64,000 nt of DNA from Ensifer adhaerens (lineage in GTDB: Bacteria > Pseudomonadota > Alphaproteobacteria > Rhizobiales > Rhizobiaceae): contig NZ_LGAP01000020.1 of NCBI RefSeq assembly GCF_001270265.1, forward strand, positions 56,439 to 120,438, written 5' to 3'. Shown here one piece after another: positions 52,780 to 62,263 of the stretch. The notes below the pieces were generated by a model. It worked only from the letters and a program-made list of their open reading frames with translations. It was not told the origin of the DNA and did not search any database. Every line of letters starts with the position of its first letter. The stretch's first letter is position 1. The position numbers were made by a program, and so were the translations under genes.

Positions 52780-53711
52780 CCAACCTCGTCGGCGAAGATG
52801 TCGGCGTCGGCGTTCTGCTCCATCAGCCAGTCGCGAAAGATCTCGGTGCCCCGCTTCGGCGGGCGTTGGGCCGGCATGACGATGTGAATGCTCTGCCCCG
52901 AGTGATAGCTCGCCCGGATCGGGCAGACGAGCTTGCCTGCCTTTAGGTGGTCGTGCACCAGATGCTTCCAGCCGAGCGCGACCCCTTGCCCGAGCACGGC
53001 CGCCTCGATCGAATTCAGCGCGTCGGTAAAGACGAAATCCTGCGTCAGCTTGGCGGCCGAGACCTCGTTGCGCTCGAGATATTCCCGCCAGCCCACGCGT
53101 GAGCGATGCCGCTCCTCGAAATGCAGAAGCGTGTGGTTGAGCAGATCCGCCGGGCTCTCGATCGGCCCATGTTCCCTCAGATAGGCCGGGCTGCAGACCG
53201 GCCACACTTCCTCGGTGACGAAATGCCAGGCGTGGATGCCTGGCCATTTGCCCGTGCCGAGCCGCGCGGACAGATCGATATCTTCCTCCAGCAGATCCTG
53301 GTCGTCACGGCTGCTTTCGGCGATGCGCAAGGCGATATCCGGATGCTGCGCTTTAAACGCTTTCAGCCGCGGCAGCAGCCACAATTGCACGAAGGATGCG
53401 GAGAACGAGACGCGCACGATGTCGCGCGAGTGTTTTTGCCTCAGCGACGAGATCACCATGTGCAGGTGATCGAAGGCTTCCTGCGTTTCCTTATAAAGCC
53501 GCTTGCCCTCGGCTGTCAGCTCCAGCCGGGCGTGTTCGCGGCGGAAGAGTTTGAGGCCGGTCGCCTCTTCAAGCAGCCGGATCGTTTTGCTGACGGCCGG
53601 CTGGCTGACATTCAGCTCCTCCGCAGCGCCGGTAAAGCTCTGCCGCCGGGCGGCGGCCTCGAAGACGAAGAGATAGTTGGCGGAGGGGACGAGCGAGCGA
53701 AGTCTATGCAT
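52776..53711 (-). CDS. LysR-family regulator (GcvA-like) of the amine/amino-acid locus
   Basis: A 311-residue LTTR: winged HTH in residues 10-65 (FEAAARRQSFTGAAEELNVS, QPAVSKTIRLLEEATGLKLF), then a co-inducer domain with LNSIEAAVLGQGVALGWKHL. The start codon at 53711 lies inside the T-N11-A dyad 53710-53724, so it probably represses its own gene. The same box lies ahead of the ABC operon 8.4 kb away. Divergent to it is the dimethylglycine-type dehydrogenase gene. It is the best candidate for the regulator of the entire locus. Confidence 0.92.
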   Translation of the reverse strand: MHRLRSLVPSANYLFVFEAAARRQSFTGAAEELNVSQPAVSKTIRLLEEATGLKLFRREHARLELTAEGKRLYKETQEAFDHLHMVISSLRQKHSRDIVRVSFSASFVQLWLLPRLKAFKAQHPDIALRIAESSRDDQDLLEEDIDLSARLGTGKWPGIHAWHFVTEEVWPVCSPAYLREHGPIESPADLLNHTLLHFEERHRSRVGWREYLERNEVSAAKLTQDFVFTDALNSIEAAVLGQGVALGWKHLVHDHLKAGKLVCPIRASYHSGQSIHIVMPAQRPPKRGTEIFRDWLMEQNADADIFADEVG

Positions 53712-53741
53712 AAACTGAGGTTATGCCCCCGGACAATTTTT
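53710..53741. promoter_or_regulatory. LysR-type box in the divergent lysR/dehydrogenase promoter
   Basis: ATAAACTGAGGTTAT (53710-53724), GCC and, after a 9-base spacer, CAATTTTT (53734-53741). It matches the box at 45257-45288 in sequence and spacing. It overlaps the lysR start codon and ends 65 bases before the dehydrogenase ATG. Confidence 0.7.
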
Positions 53742-53806
53742 AGCAAGATTACAAGCGCTCCCGCCGTTTGTAAGTTGCTGAAAATTCCACATAAGGGAAC
53801 CTCTCA

Positions 53807-56248
53807 ATGCAAACTCATGCTCGGGCCGTTGTCATCGGCGGCGGCTGCGTCGGCGCAGCTATTCTCTACGGTCTGACGAAGCGCGGCTGGACCGATGTCG
53901 CGCTCCTGGAGCGTACGCAACTGACCGCCGGCTCGACCTGGCATGCTGCCGGTCTCATTCCTTCCTATGCCCGCAGCATCAATATTGGCCGGATGATCGC
54001 CAAGACCATCGAGATCTACGAAGGTCTCGAAGCCGAAACCGGACAGCATGTCGGCTGGCACAAATGCGGCCAGCTGCGCATCGCCAATACCCGCGACCGG
54101 TTCGACGAGTACAAGAGCTATATGAGCGTCGCCGAGGTTCAGGGCATTCGCGCCGAACTCGTCTCGCCGGCGGAAGCCCGCGAACTCTGGCCGCTTCTTG
54201 AAAACAACAAGGAGATGCTGGGCGCACTCTACCATCCCGATGACGGTCACATCGCGCCTGCCGACGTGACGCAGGCGATGGCCAAGGGTGCCCGCGATCG
54301 CGGCGCCAAGATCTATCTCAACACCGAGGTGCGCGGTTTCGAGCGCATGCCGAGCGGCGAGTGGAAGATCAAGACCAATCAGGGCGAGATCATCTGCGAG
54401 CACATCATTTCGGCGACCGGCAACTATGCGCGCCAGACCTGCGCCATGCTCGGGCTCGAAATCCCGGCGATCCCGATCGTCCATCAATACTGGATCACCG
54501 ATGCCGTTCCTGAGGTGATCGAGCGCAAGCGCCAGGGCCTGCCTGAGATGCCGATCCTGCGCGACGAGGGGTTCGAGGGCTATCTTCGCGAGGAGGGCGA
54601 CGGCCTGATGTTCGGCCCCTACGAGAAGACCGAGCATCTGAAGCTGTTTGCCGAAAACGGTGTGCCGGAATGGTTCGGCGCCGACCTGCTCGAAGAGGAT
54701 TTCGATTCCGTTGCCTGGAACTGGGAACGGGCGATGGACCTCGTCCCGGCGCTCGGCCGCGTCGGCATCAAGGCCAATGTCCGCGGGCCGTTCCAGATGA
54801 CGGCCGACGAGCTGCCGTTGGTGGGCCCGGCCTGGGGGCTCGACAATGTCTGGATCGCCGAGGGCGTGCCCGGCGGCATCCTCTGGGGCGGGGCGATCGG
54901 CTATTACCTCTCCGAACGCATCGTCGAAGGCGGCAATAGCCTCGATACCTCCGAGCTCGACCCACGCCGCTTCGGCGACTACGCCAACAAGAACTGGACG
55001 CGCGAGAAGGTGCGCGAGGCCTGGGGGACCCACGCCGAGCAGCACTATCCCGGCCAGGACATGCCGGCCGCGCGGCCGCAGAAGACAGCCCCTTCCTATG
55101 ATCGCCTGACCGAGAAGGGCGCCGTTTGGAGCGTTCTCAACGGTTGGGAAATGCCCAACTGGTTCGCGCCTGAGGGTGTGGAGGCCAAGGACCAATACAG
55201 CTGGCGTTGGACCGAAAAGGGCAAATATGTTGGCGAGGAGGTTCACGCCGTGCGTAACGCCGTCGGCCTTGTCGAAATGACGCCGATGACCAAGTTCGAG
55301 GTCAGCGGCCCAGGTGCTGAAGCCTGGCTCGACGGCATTCTCGCCAACCGCCTGCCGAAGACAGGGCGCGTCAACCTCAGCCATCATCTGACGCAGAAGG
55401 GCGGTGTGCAGGCGGAATATGTCGTTGCCCGTCTGGAAGACGGTTTGTTCTACCTGATCTCGACGCCGCGGGCAGAGCGCTGGAATTTCGACGATCTGTC
55501 GAAGCTTCTGCCAAAGGACGGCAGCGTGCAGCTTCGCAACGTCACCAACGACCGCGGCTGCTTCACCATCGTCGGGCCGAAGGCGCGCGAAGTGCTGCAA
55601 TCGCTGACCGAGATCGATCTCTCCAACGAGGCTTTCCCGTGGTTTGGCGTGCAATCGGGCACAGTGGGGCTCGCAAGCGACGTTCGCCTGCTGCGCGTCA
55701 ACTACGAAGGCGAACTTGGCTGGGAGCTTTATCACCCGCTCTGCTACCAGCGCCACTTGCTCGATGCGCTGCTTGCCGCCGGCGAAGCGCATGGCTTGAG
55801 ATTGATCGGCCTGCAGGCGCTGGAATCACTGCGTCTCGAAAAGTCCTACCGGGCGATGTACCGCGACATGAACCCTGAGCTCAGCGCCTGGGAAAGCAGC
55901 CTCGATCGTTTCGTGCGGCTCGACAAGGGCGACTTCATCGGCCGCGATGCGCTGGCGAAGGCAAAGGAAGAGGGCATTTCCCGGCGCTCCTTCACCATCG
56001 CGATCGACACCGATGGCGCAAGCGCGCTGATCTATGAAGGGGTCTATCATCACGGCAAGCTGGTGGGGCGCATCACCTCGGGTGGCTATGCCTATACGCT
56101 CGGCCACGACGTCGCCTTCGCATTGCTGCCGGTCGAACTCGGCGTTCCGGGAACGGAACTCAAGGTCCCGATCCTCGGTGAGAGGCGCAAGGCCCGCGTC
56201 ATTGCGGAATCGCCCTACGATCCCGAAGCCAAGCGCGGGCGCATGTAA
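53807..56248 (+). CDS. Dimethylglycine/sarcosine dehydrogenase-like flavoprotein
   Basis: The 813-residue protein joins an N-terminal FAD domain (VVIGGGCVGA, residues 8-17; TAGSTWHAAGL with His46 placed for covalent FAD) to a middle domain, then a folate-binding GcvT domain from about residue 450 and its C-terminal barrel. This is the dimethylglycine dehydrogenase layout: an N-methyl group is oxidised, electrons pass to ETF and the one-carbon unit to THF. The etfB and etfA genes follow after 42 bases, and purU and DAO genes lie upstream. The exact N-methyl substrate cannot be read. Confidence 0.9.
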   Translation: MQTHARAVVIGGGCVGAAILYGLTKRGWTDVALLERTQLTAGSTWHAAGLIPSYARSINIGRMIAKTIEIYEGLEAETGQHVGWHKCGQLRIANTRDRFDEYKSYMSVAEVQGIRAELVSPAEARELWPLLENNKEMLGALYHPDDGHIAPADVTQAMAKGARDRGAKIYLNTEVRGFERMPSGEWKIKTNQGEIICEHIISATGNYARQTCAMLGLEIPAIPIVHQYWITDAVPEVIERKRQGLPEMPILRDEGFEGYLREEGDGLMFGPYEKTEHLKLFAENGVPEWFGADLLEEDFDSVAWNWERAMDLVPALGRVGIKANVRGPFQMTADELPLVGPAWGLDNVWIAEGVPGGILWGGAIGYYLSERIVEGGNSLDTSELDPRRFGDYANKNWTREKVREAWGTHAEQHYPGQDMPAARPQKTAPSYDRLTEKGAVWSVLNGWEMPNWFAPEGVEAKDQYSWRWTEKGKYVGEEVHAVRNAVGLVEMTPMTKFEVSGPGAEAWLDGILANRLPKTGRVNLSHHLTQKGGVQAEYVVARLEDGLFYLISTPRAERWNFDDLSKLLPKDGSVQLRNVTNDRGCFTIVGPKAREVLQSLTEIDLSNEAFPWFGVQSGTVGLASDVRLLRVNYEGELGWELYHPLCYQRHLLDALLAAGEAHGLRLIGLQALESLRLEKSYRAMYRDMNPELSAWESSLDRFVRLDKGDFIGRDALAKAKEEGISRRSFTIAIDTDGASALIYEGVYHHGKLVGRITSGGYAYTLGHDVAFALLPVELGVPGTELKVPILGERRKARVIAESPYDPEAKRGRM

Positions 56249-56290
56249 CGGTCCTGAGCAGATAACGAAAATTGCCGGAAAGGGTTGGCC

Positions 56291-57055
56291 ATGAAAATAC
56301 TTGTGACGGTTAAGCGGGTGGTTGACTACAACGTCAAGATCCGGGTGAAGGCGGACGGCTCGGGTGTCGAGCTGGCCAATGTGAAGATGTCGATGAACCC
56401 GTTCGACGAGATCTCGGTCGAAGAAGCGCTCAGGCTGAAGGAAGCCGGCAAGGCGGATGAGGTCGTCGTCGTTTCCGTCGGTCCGGCCAAGGCCGAAGAG
56501 ACGCTGCGGACCGCGCTCGCCATGGGGGCCGACCGGGCGATCCTCGTCGAGACCGACGACCAGGTTGAGCCGCTCGCCGTCGCCAAGATCGTCAGGCAAG
56601 TCGCAGAGGCCGAACAGCCGGGGCTGATCATCGTCGGCAAGCAGGCGATCGATGATGATTCGAACCAGACCGGCCAGATGCTGTCGGCGCTGCTGGGCTG
56701 GGCCCAGGGCACCTTTGCCTCCAAGGTCGAGATCGGCGATGGCAAGGCGCCAGGGGGCACAGCAAGGGTGACCCGCGAAGTCGACGGCGGTCTGCAGACC
56801 ATCGACATCACGCTGCCGGCGGTGGTCACCACCGACCTGCGCCTGAACGAGCCGCGTTATGCCTCGCTGCCCAATATCATGAAAGCGAAGAAGAAGCCGC
56901 TCGACAAGAAGTCGCCGGCCGACTTCGGCGTCGACACCGCAGCCCGCATCAAGGTGCTGAAGACCGAGGAGCCGTCGGGCCGCAAGGCTGGCATCAAGGT
57001 CAAGTCGGTCGCCGAGCTCGTCGAGAAGCTTAAAGTCGAAGCCGGCGTCCTCTAA
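56291..57055 (+). CDS. etfB: Electron transfer flavoprotein beta subunit
   Basis: The 254-residue protein begins [20 protein letters not shown] and includes [18 protein letters not shown] and the AMP-binding [19 protein letters not shown], all standard for EtfB. GGAAAGGG precedes the ATG; the TTG two codons upstream is not needed. It forms a heterodimer with EtfA and carries electrons from the upstream dehydrogenase to ETF-ubiquinone oxidoreductase, encoded elsewhere. As a second etf pair in rhizobia it may be dedicated to this pathway. Confidence 0.95.
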   Translation: MKILVTVKRVVDYNVKIRVKADGSGVELANVKMSMNPFDEISVEEALRLKEAGKADEVVVVSVGPAKAEETLRTALAMGADRAILVETDDQVEPLAVAKIVRQVAEAEQPGLIIVGKQAIDDDSNQTGQMLSALLGWAQGTFASKVEIGDGKAPGGTARVTREVDGGLQTIDITLPAVVTTDLRLNEPRYASLPNIMKAKKKPLDKKSPADFGVDTAARIKVLKTEEPSGRKAGIKVKSVAELVEKLKVEAGVL

Positions 57056-57079
57056 GGTTCAGCAAAGGGAGATCTCATC

Positions 57080-58021
57080 ATGGCCATTCTGCTTCTGGCT
57101 GACCACGACAGCAACCACCTTTCCGACCAGACCGCCAAGGCGCTGACGGCTGCCTCCAAGATCGCCAGTGGGACTGGAGCCGACGTTCACGTGCTGGTCG
57201 CCGGCGCCGGCGCCAAGGCGGCGGCCGAACAGGCCGCCAAGCTTGCCGGTGTTGCCAAGGTGCTCGTTGCCGACGACGCCTCGCTTGCCAACAACCTGGC
57301 CGAGCCGCTGGCAGCGCTCATCGTCTCGCTTGCCGGCAATTACGACACGATCGTCGCGGCCGCGACCTCAGTCGGCAAAAACGTCATGCCACGCGTTGCA
57401 GCGCTGCTCGACGTCAGCCAGGTCTCGGAAATCATCGAAGTCGTCTCTTCTGACACCTTCAAGCGGCCGATCTATGCCGGCAATGCGATCCAGACGGTGC
57501 AGACGACGGAAGCGAAGAAGGTGATCACCGTGCGCACCGCCTCCTTTGCGTCTGCCGCTGAAGGTGGTTCGGCGGCGATCGAGAACGTCTCGGCTGTCGC
57601 CAACCCGGGTCTGTCGAGCTTCGTCGCCGATGCACTGTCGTCGTCGGATCGTCCGGAACTGACCTCGGCCAAGATCATCATCTCGGGCGGCCGGGCGCTC
57701 GGCTCGTCGGAAAAATTCCAGGAAGTGATCCTGCCGGTTGCCGACAAGCTCGGCGCTGCCGTCGGTGCCAGCCGTGCGGCGGTCGACGCCGGCTACGCCC
57801 CGAACGACTGGCAGGTCGGCCAGACCGGCAAGGTGGTGGCGCCGGATCTCTACATCGCCTGCGGCATCTCCGGTGCAATCCAGCATCTCGCCGGCATGAA
57901 GGATTCCAAGGTCATCGTCGCCATCAACAAGGACGAGGAGGCGCCGATCTTCCAGGTCGCCGACTACGGCCTCGTCGCCGATCTCTTCGATGCTCTGCCG
58001 GAAATGGAACGAGCTTCTTGA
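57080..58021 (+). CDS. etfA: Electron transfer flavoprotein alpha subunit
   Basis: A 313-residue protein. The C-terminal FAD-binding region is intact: [15 protein letters not shown] near residue 200, [40 protein letters not shown] and [20 protein letters not shown]. It is separated from etfB by 24 bases with AAAGGGAG before the ATG, so both are translated from one message. It ends in a very stable hairpin. Confidence 0.95.
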   Translation: MAILLLADHDSNHLSDQTAKALTAASKIASGTGADVHVLVAGAGAKAAAEQAAKLAGVAKVLVADDASLANNLAEPLAALIVSLAGNYDTIVAAATSVGKNVMPRVAALLDVSQVSEIIEVVSSDTFKRPIYAGNAIQTVQTTEAKKVITVRTASFASAAEGGSAAIENVSAVANPGLSSFVADALSSSDRPELTSAKIIISGGRALGSSEKFQEVILPVADKLGAAVGASRAAVDAGYAPNDWQVGQTGKVVAPDLYIACGISGAIQHLAGMKDSKVIVAINKDEEAPIFQVADYGLVADLFDALPEMERAS

Positions 58022-58028
58022 GCAAAGG

Positions 58029-58071
58029 CAAGATCGACGGCTGAGCGGATAGAATTCAGCCGTCGATCTTG
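58029..58071. terminator. 16-bp bidirectional hairpin between etfA and MFS gene
   Basis: The arms 58029-58044 (CAAGATCGACGGCTGA) and 58056-58071 are perfectly complementary over 16 bp with an 11-base loop. The right arm is the last five codons and the stop of the convergent MFS gene (TIKIDG-stop). No T-tract follows, so it may act with Rho or as a transcript-end stabiliser for both genes. Confidence 0.65.
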
Positions 58072-59363
58072 ATCGTCCGTGCGCCGACATGCAGCGCCCG
58101 ACCGGCGCCAAAGCCCATGATCGCGGCCCCGAGGCCGAGTGCCACGAACAGGATGGCGGCGGGGTCAAAACTTCCCGTCCAGTCGCGGATGAGCCCGACG
58201 AGCAGCGGGCCAATGGCAGCGAGCACATAGCCAACCCCTTGCGCCATGCCCGAGAGGTGGGCGGCGATGTGGGAATCCGGCGAGCGCAACACGATGAGCG
58301 TCATCGCCACGGCAATCAGCCCGCCCTGACCGAAGCCCTGGAGAATGGCCCAGAAGATCACCGTCGACGGCGGCGCGAAGAGAATGCCAAGCAGAGCGAT
58401 CACTGCGGCCGCTATCAGCGCGACATTGATCACCCGCTGATCCTTGCGGCGAACGGCGAAGGATGGAACCAGCAGGCAGGTGACGACCTGGGTCATGATC
58501 GAGACGGAAACGATGGCGCCCGCCGTTGCCGGGTCGAAGCCGCGCTCCCGCAGGATGGGCGCGAGCCAGCCGAAGATGCAGTAGGCCAGCGCCGACTGCA
58601 GCCCCATGAACAGCGTGACCTGCCATGCCAGCCGGTCGCGCCAGAGACCGACGACACGAAAGCCGCTATGCCTGACCTGCGCCTTGCTGCCAAGCGCCTG
58701 CGGCGCCCAGATCAACAGCACGATAAAGGCGGGAAGCGCCCAGATAGCGAGCGCGCCGGACCACGAGCCGGTAACGCCGTGTTCCAGGGGGAGCGTCAAG
58801 CCAGCGGCTCCGGCGGCCCCGGCGCATAGCGCCATGGTATAGAGCCCGGTCATGATCGCCGCCTTGTCGGCGAAGTCGCGCTTGACAAGGCCGGGAAGCA
58901 GCACGTTGCCGACGGCAATCGCAGCACCAGCGGCGAATGTCGACAAAAAGAGCAGCGGTACGGGCCCGAAACCGCGCAGCGCTGTGCCGAGCGCCAGCAG
59001 AAGCAGGACGCCCAGAAGAGTGCGTTCCGCACCGAAGCGCTGTGCCAGCTTCGGAGCAAAAGGCGCAAACAGGCCAAGGCAGAGCACGGGCAGTGTCGTC
59101 AATAGGCTGGCGCCGGCGGTCGAAAGGCCGGTATCGCGCATCACTTCCGGCAGCAATACCGAGAGGCTGGAAAACAGCGGGCGCAGGTTGAAGGCGATCA
59201 GCACGAGGCTGGCGCCGAGGACGAAACGGCCAGCGCTTGGAAGCACTGGCGGCTGCAGTTTGGGCACGCTGTCGGCTTCGGCGTCGATAAGCTGGTCTTC
59301 AAGGCCGTTGATGGCTGCGACCTGATGGGCCGAAGAATTGGGATCGCGGAAAGTCTGGTTCAT
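58056..59363 (-). CDS. MFS transporter, CynX/NimT-type
   Basis: A 435-residue membrane protein with about 12 helices, starting with a ~40-residue polar extension. LIAFNLRPLFSSLSVLLPEV and LTTLPVLCLGLFAPFAPKLA in the first helices are hallmarks of the cyanate permease CynX / nitroimidazole-resistance NimT group. Substrates of the group vary (cyanate, nitroimidazole, others). It overlaps the GntR stop by 4 bases and is likely controlled by that regulator. Confidence 0.88.
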   Translation of the reverse strand: MNQTFRDPNSSAHQVAAINGLEDQLIDAEADSVPKLQPPVLPSAGRFVLGASLVLIAFNLRPLFSSLSVLLPEVMRDTGLSTAGASLLTTLPVLCLGLFAPFAPKLAQRFGAERTLLGVLLLLALGTALRGFGPVPLLFLSTFAAGAAIAVGNVLLPGLVKRDFADKAAIMTGLYTMALCAGAAGAAGLTLPLEHGVTGSWSGALAIWALPAFIVLLIWAPQALGSKAQVRHSGFRVVGLWRDRLAWQVTLFMGLQSALAYCIFGWLAPILRERGFDPATAGAIVSVSIMTQVVTCLLVPSFAVRRKDQRVINVALIAAAVIALLGILFAPPSTVIFWAILQGFGQGGLIAVAMTLIVLRSPDSHIAAHLSGMAQGVGYVLAAIGPLLVGLIRDWTGSFDPAAILFVALGLGAAIMGFGAGRALHVGARTIKIDG

Positions 59364-60037
59364 TGCGAAAGAAGCCTGTCGAGTTCGCGAAGCACGGGCG
59401 CCATGAAGGCGCGCACGGCAGAGGCAGCGCGGTCCGGATCGCCGGTGGCGATCGCCGCGACGATCGCCATATGGGCCTGTTCGTCGGGTTCCGGCACGTC
59501 GCCCTTGAGCGTCGAATGAATGGTTTCGAGGATCGACGAAGTGAAGAAATCATAGAGTTCGACGATCGCCCGGTTGCCCGATGCTTCGACGATCGATTTG
59601 TGAAAAGCGATGTCGCGATGGCCGAACGCCTCGTAACCGCCATCGGCAAAAGTGCCGCGCGCCTTGAGCAAGCGGGTCATGCGTTCGAGGTCGGCGGGCG
59701 TATGGCGGAGCGCCGCAAGCCTTGCCGCCTCGACATCAAGGGCGGCGCGCGCCTCCCATTGGTCGCGCAGTCCGGCGCGCTTGACGCGGTCGAGCGCACC
59801 GGCCGGATCGACCGTCGAGCGCACATAGGTGCCCGAGCCCTGGCGGGTATCGAGCAGGCCTTGCGAGACCAGCACGCGCACGGCCTCGCGCACCGTTCCC
59901 CGGCTCACGGACAAGACCTCAGTCAATGCCGTTTCGTTCGGGATGCGGTCGCCAACGTTCCAGCGGCCGCTGCGGATTTCGGCGCGCAGGCTTTCGGCCG
60001 CGCTGTCGGCAAGGTTGGTTCGGTTGACAGGTTGCAC
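59360..60037 (-). CDS. GntR-family regulator, FadR/FCD subgroup
   Basis: A 225-residue protein with an N-terminal wHTH (residues 10-75: SLRAEIRSGRWNVGDRIPNE, SVSRGTVREAVRVLVSQGLL) and a C-terminal FCD effector domain (DVEAARLAAL, FHKSIVEASGN, EQAHMAIVAAIATGD) with the metal-binding His/Asp pattern. It starts with GTG at 60037, and a dyad 13 bases upstream is the probable autoregulatory operator. It is the first gene of a two-gene unit with the MFS transporter, most likely regulated by that transporter's substrate. Confidence 0.92.
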   Translation of the reverse strand: MQPVNRTNLADSAAESLRAEIRSGRWNVGDRIPNETALTEVLSVSRGTVREAVRVLVSQGLLDTRQGSGTYVRSTVDPAGALDRVKRAGLRDQWEARAALDVEAARLAALRHTPADLERMTRLLKARGTFADGGYEAFGHRDIAFHKSIVEASGNRAIVELYDFFTSSILETIHSTLKGDVPEPDEQAHMAIVAAIATGDPDRAASAVRAFMAPVLRELDRLLSQ

Positions 60038-60049
60038 GATAAACTCATC

Positions 60050-60066
60050 AAGTCATCAGATGACTT
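60050..60066. promoter_or_regulatory. GntR operator
   Basis: AAGTCATC-A-GATGACTT is a perfect 8+1+8 dyad, 13 bases upstream of the GntR start codon. That size and symmetry are typical of FadR/FCD-type operators. It would repress the gntR-MFS unit. Confidence 0.6.
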
Positions 60067-60149
60067 AGTCAATAAGCTCGGGTCTTGCAGCTGTCAATCG
60101 GCGCGCCAAGTTTGCGTTGGTTGGTTATTTCCTTGCTTGAAGCTGGCGA

Positions 60150-61109
60150 TCAGACGCCGAAGGAGCGGCGATAGGCAACAGGCGAAACGCCGAACTTTCG
60201 TACGAAGGCACGCCGGAAAGCGACGTCGTCATTGAAGCCGAGATCGCGGGCGATCGTTTTCATCGGCGTGTTCGTCTCCTCGGCCAAACGCCGGCCGGCC
60301 TCCAGCCGCATCGATTCCACGTAGTCGCCCGGTGTCATGCCGACTTCCTGCTTGAACTGACGGGCAAAGTTGCGCGCGCTCATGCCGGCGCGCTTTGCCA
60401 CTGCGGTGACCGTCAACTCGGCCATCAGGTTGTCGGCGATATATTCCTGCGCCAACCGGATCGGTGTTCGCTGGGCGATCTGCGTTGCCAGATGCGTGCT
60501 GAACTGCGACTGTCCGCCAGGCCTCTTGAGAAAGACCACGAGTTCGCGTGCGACCTTCAACGCAGTTTCGAGGCCGAGATCCCTCTCGACGATGGCAAGC
60601 GCCAGATCGATGCCGGCCGTCACCCCGGCTGAGGTCCAGACGTTGCCGTCGCGGGTAAAGATGCGGTTGGGCTCCAGCTTCACCTGCGGAAACCGCCGGG
60701 CAAATTCGGCAGCCTGCGACCAGTGCGTCGTCGCCTTGCGCCCGTCGAGCAGCCCCGCTTCGGCCAGCACGAAGGCGCCGGAACATACGGAGCCGAGCCG
60801 CTCCGGACCCTCCGACGCGGCCTTTACCCAGGCGAGTACCCTTTCGGGAACAGGCCTTTCCTGGATCAGCGGATCGCCGGCGACAAGCACGGTGTGAAAA
60901 TCATCGGGCGCATCGTCGATCGTTCTGTCCGGCAGCAGCCGAAGGCCTGACGTGCCGCGGATCGGGCTGTCGTCCAGCCCGACCACCACCACGGCATAGA
61001 AGTCCGTGCCGCTCTGCCGGTTTGCTTCCGCGAAGACATCCGACGGCCCGACGACATCAAGCAGTTGGACGCCCGGCATCGCCAGAATGGCAACATTGAC
61101 CTTCGACAT
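60150..61109 (-). CDS. GlxA-type regulator: DJ-1/PfpI-like domain plus AraC HTH
   Basis: The 319-residue protein has an N-terminal amidotransferase-like domain (residues 1-170; VAILAMPGVQLLDVVGPSDV, with SVCSGAFVLAEAG holding the Cys) and a C-terminal AraC domain with SARNFARQFKQEVG and LGFNDDVAFRRAFVRKFG. GlxA-type regulators control amine/choline and related catabolism. The ATG at 61109 overlaps the stop of the upstream channel gene by one base (TGATG pattern); a longer open frame to 61295 is discarded as a shadow of that gene. Confidence 0.9.
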   Translation of the reverse strand: MSKVNVAILAMPGVQLLDVVGPSDVFAEANRQSGTDFYAVVVVGLDDSPIRGTSGLRLLPDRTIDDAPDDFHTVLVAGDPLIQERPVPERVLAWVKAASEGPERLGSVCSGAFVLAEAGLLDGRKATTHWSQAAEFARRFPQVKLEPNRIFTRDGNVWTSAGVTAGIDLALAIVERDLGLETALKVARELVVFLKRPGGQSQFSTHLATQIAQRTPIRLAQEYIADNLMAELTVTAVAKRAGMSARNFARQFKQEVGMTPGDYVESMRLEAGRRLAEETNTPMKTIARDLGFNDDVAFRRAFVRKFGVSPVAYRRSFGV

Positions 61110-62107
61110 CAGTGCACCCGAAACAGTTTTCCCGACAGAATCTCGTTCATCGTTCTGAAGAAGACAACACCGATGGCACCGGTGAGAAAGGCGAACATGA
61201 CGACAGCCAGGGCACGAAGCAGATCCGTATCGGCGGCTTCGGCATAGCGAAAGAAGGCGATCGAGAAGGCGGCAAGCGGAAAGCTGATGGCCCACCAGGC
61301 AACGCTGAACGGAACATGGCTGCGGAATACCATCGGCGACAGAACCAGCATTAGGAAGAATGCGAAATAGAACAGGACGCTGGCCAGCATGTCCACGGAG
61401 CCGACAAGATTGGTGTAGGCAAGGAAGCCGACGGCAAACGGAGCGACGAGCACCATCATCGACGGGCGGGCAGGCAGCGGCAAGGGATCATGGTGCCTCA
61501 GCCTGGCAAAGATCAGGGTGACGAAGATGCCGGCAATGACGCTACCGACGGCGAATGCGAACAGGTTGATTTCATGAGCCCAGGCAAACGGCATGGCCTT
61601 GCCGGTCACGGCGATGTCCAACGTGGCGACGCCCGGGATTAGCAGCGGTGGCAGCGTGTGCTCGGCATTCTGTGGCGAGGTGAGAAACCGCGTGGCGACC
61701 AGATAGGCGAGCGTGAAGGTCAGGATGAGCCCGATGATCCAGAACGTCTGGCTGATGGTAGCGCTATAGGGCCCGAGGAAAGCCGACAGCAGCAACAGTC
61801 CGATGGCAATGGTGGCGAAGAAATTCCCCTGAACGGGATGGCTGAATTCCTTCGCGACGGATACGGGATGACGGGCCCATTTCGTGATGTAGCCGATGGC
61901 AAGCGCGATAAACGTGAGGACGGCAAACCAGCCGATGAACTCGCCGGGGATTGCGGGAAGGGCGATGACCTTCACGGCTTCTCGCCATGCCAGGCTGAGG
62001 CCGGCCAACCCCATGACGGAGGCGAACAGATTGATCGGCAGGTTTGCAATCGTGTGACGGCCGACGGCCTTGGCCGTGACGTCGTCGAGTATTCCGGCGT
62101 TCGACAT
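61109..62107 (-). CDS. SLAC1/TehA-family anion channel-like protein
   Basis: A 332-residue membrane protein with about 10 helices arranged as five hairpins, the SLAC1/TehA fold. NLPINLFASVMGLAGLSLAW is the first helix pair, and the Phe-rich helices (FAVGFLAYTNLVG...YFAFFLML) line the pore. Members pass tellurite, sulfite, nitrate or organic anions. GGAG is 6 bases before the ATG at 62107. It forms an operon with the GlxA-type regulator. Confidence 0.88.
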   Translation of the reverse strand: MSNAGILDDVTAKAVGRHTIANLPINLFASVMGLAGLSLAWREAVKVIALPAIPGEFIGWFAVLTFIALAIGYITKWARHPVSVAKEFSHPVQGNFFATIAIGLLLLSAFLGPYSATISQTFWIIGLILTFTLAYLVATRFLTSPQNAEHTLPPLLIPGVATLDIAVTGKAMPFAWAHEINLFAFAVGSVIAGIFVTLIFARLRHHDPLPLPARPSMMVLVAPFAVGFLAYTNLVGSVDMLASVLFYFAFFLMLVLSPMVFRSHVPFSVAWWAISFPLAAFSIAFFRYAEAADTDLLRALAVVMFAFLTGAIGVVFFRTMNEILSGKLFRVH

Positions 62108-62263
62108 GACATTCTCCACTTCGGATGCTGTTGCTGGAGAATATAAGTGAAGCCTGTTTTGGCATAAATGGTGCTGATAGTATGATTTAGGACAGATCGC
62201 GCATCAAATCGGCCATGCCGCCGTACTCGAAGACCTCTGAAGGGAAGGGGACAATGGCTCGCG

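Noticed and set aside
53804..55792. 662-residue minus-strand frame opposite the DMGDH-like gene
   Set aside because: The plus-strand gene shows all expected motifs; the minus frame has none and is a coding shadow.
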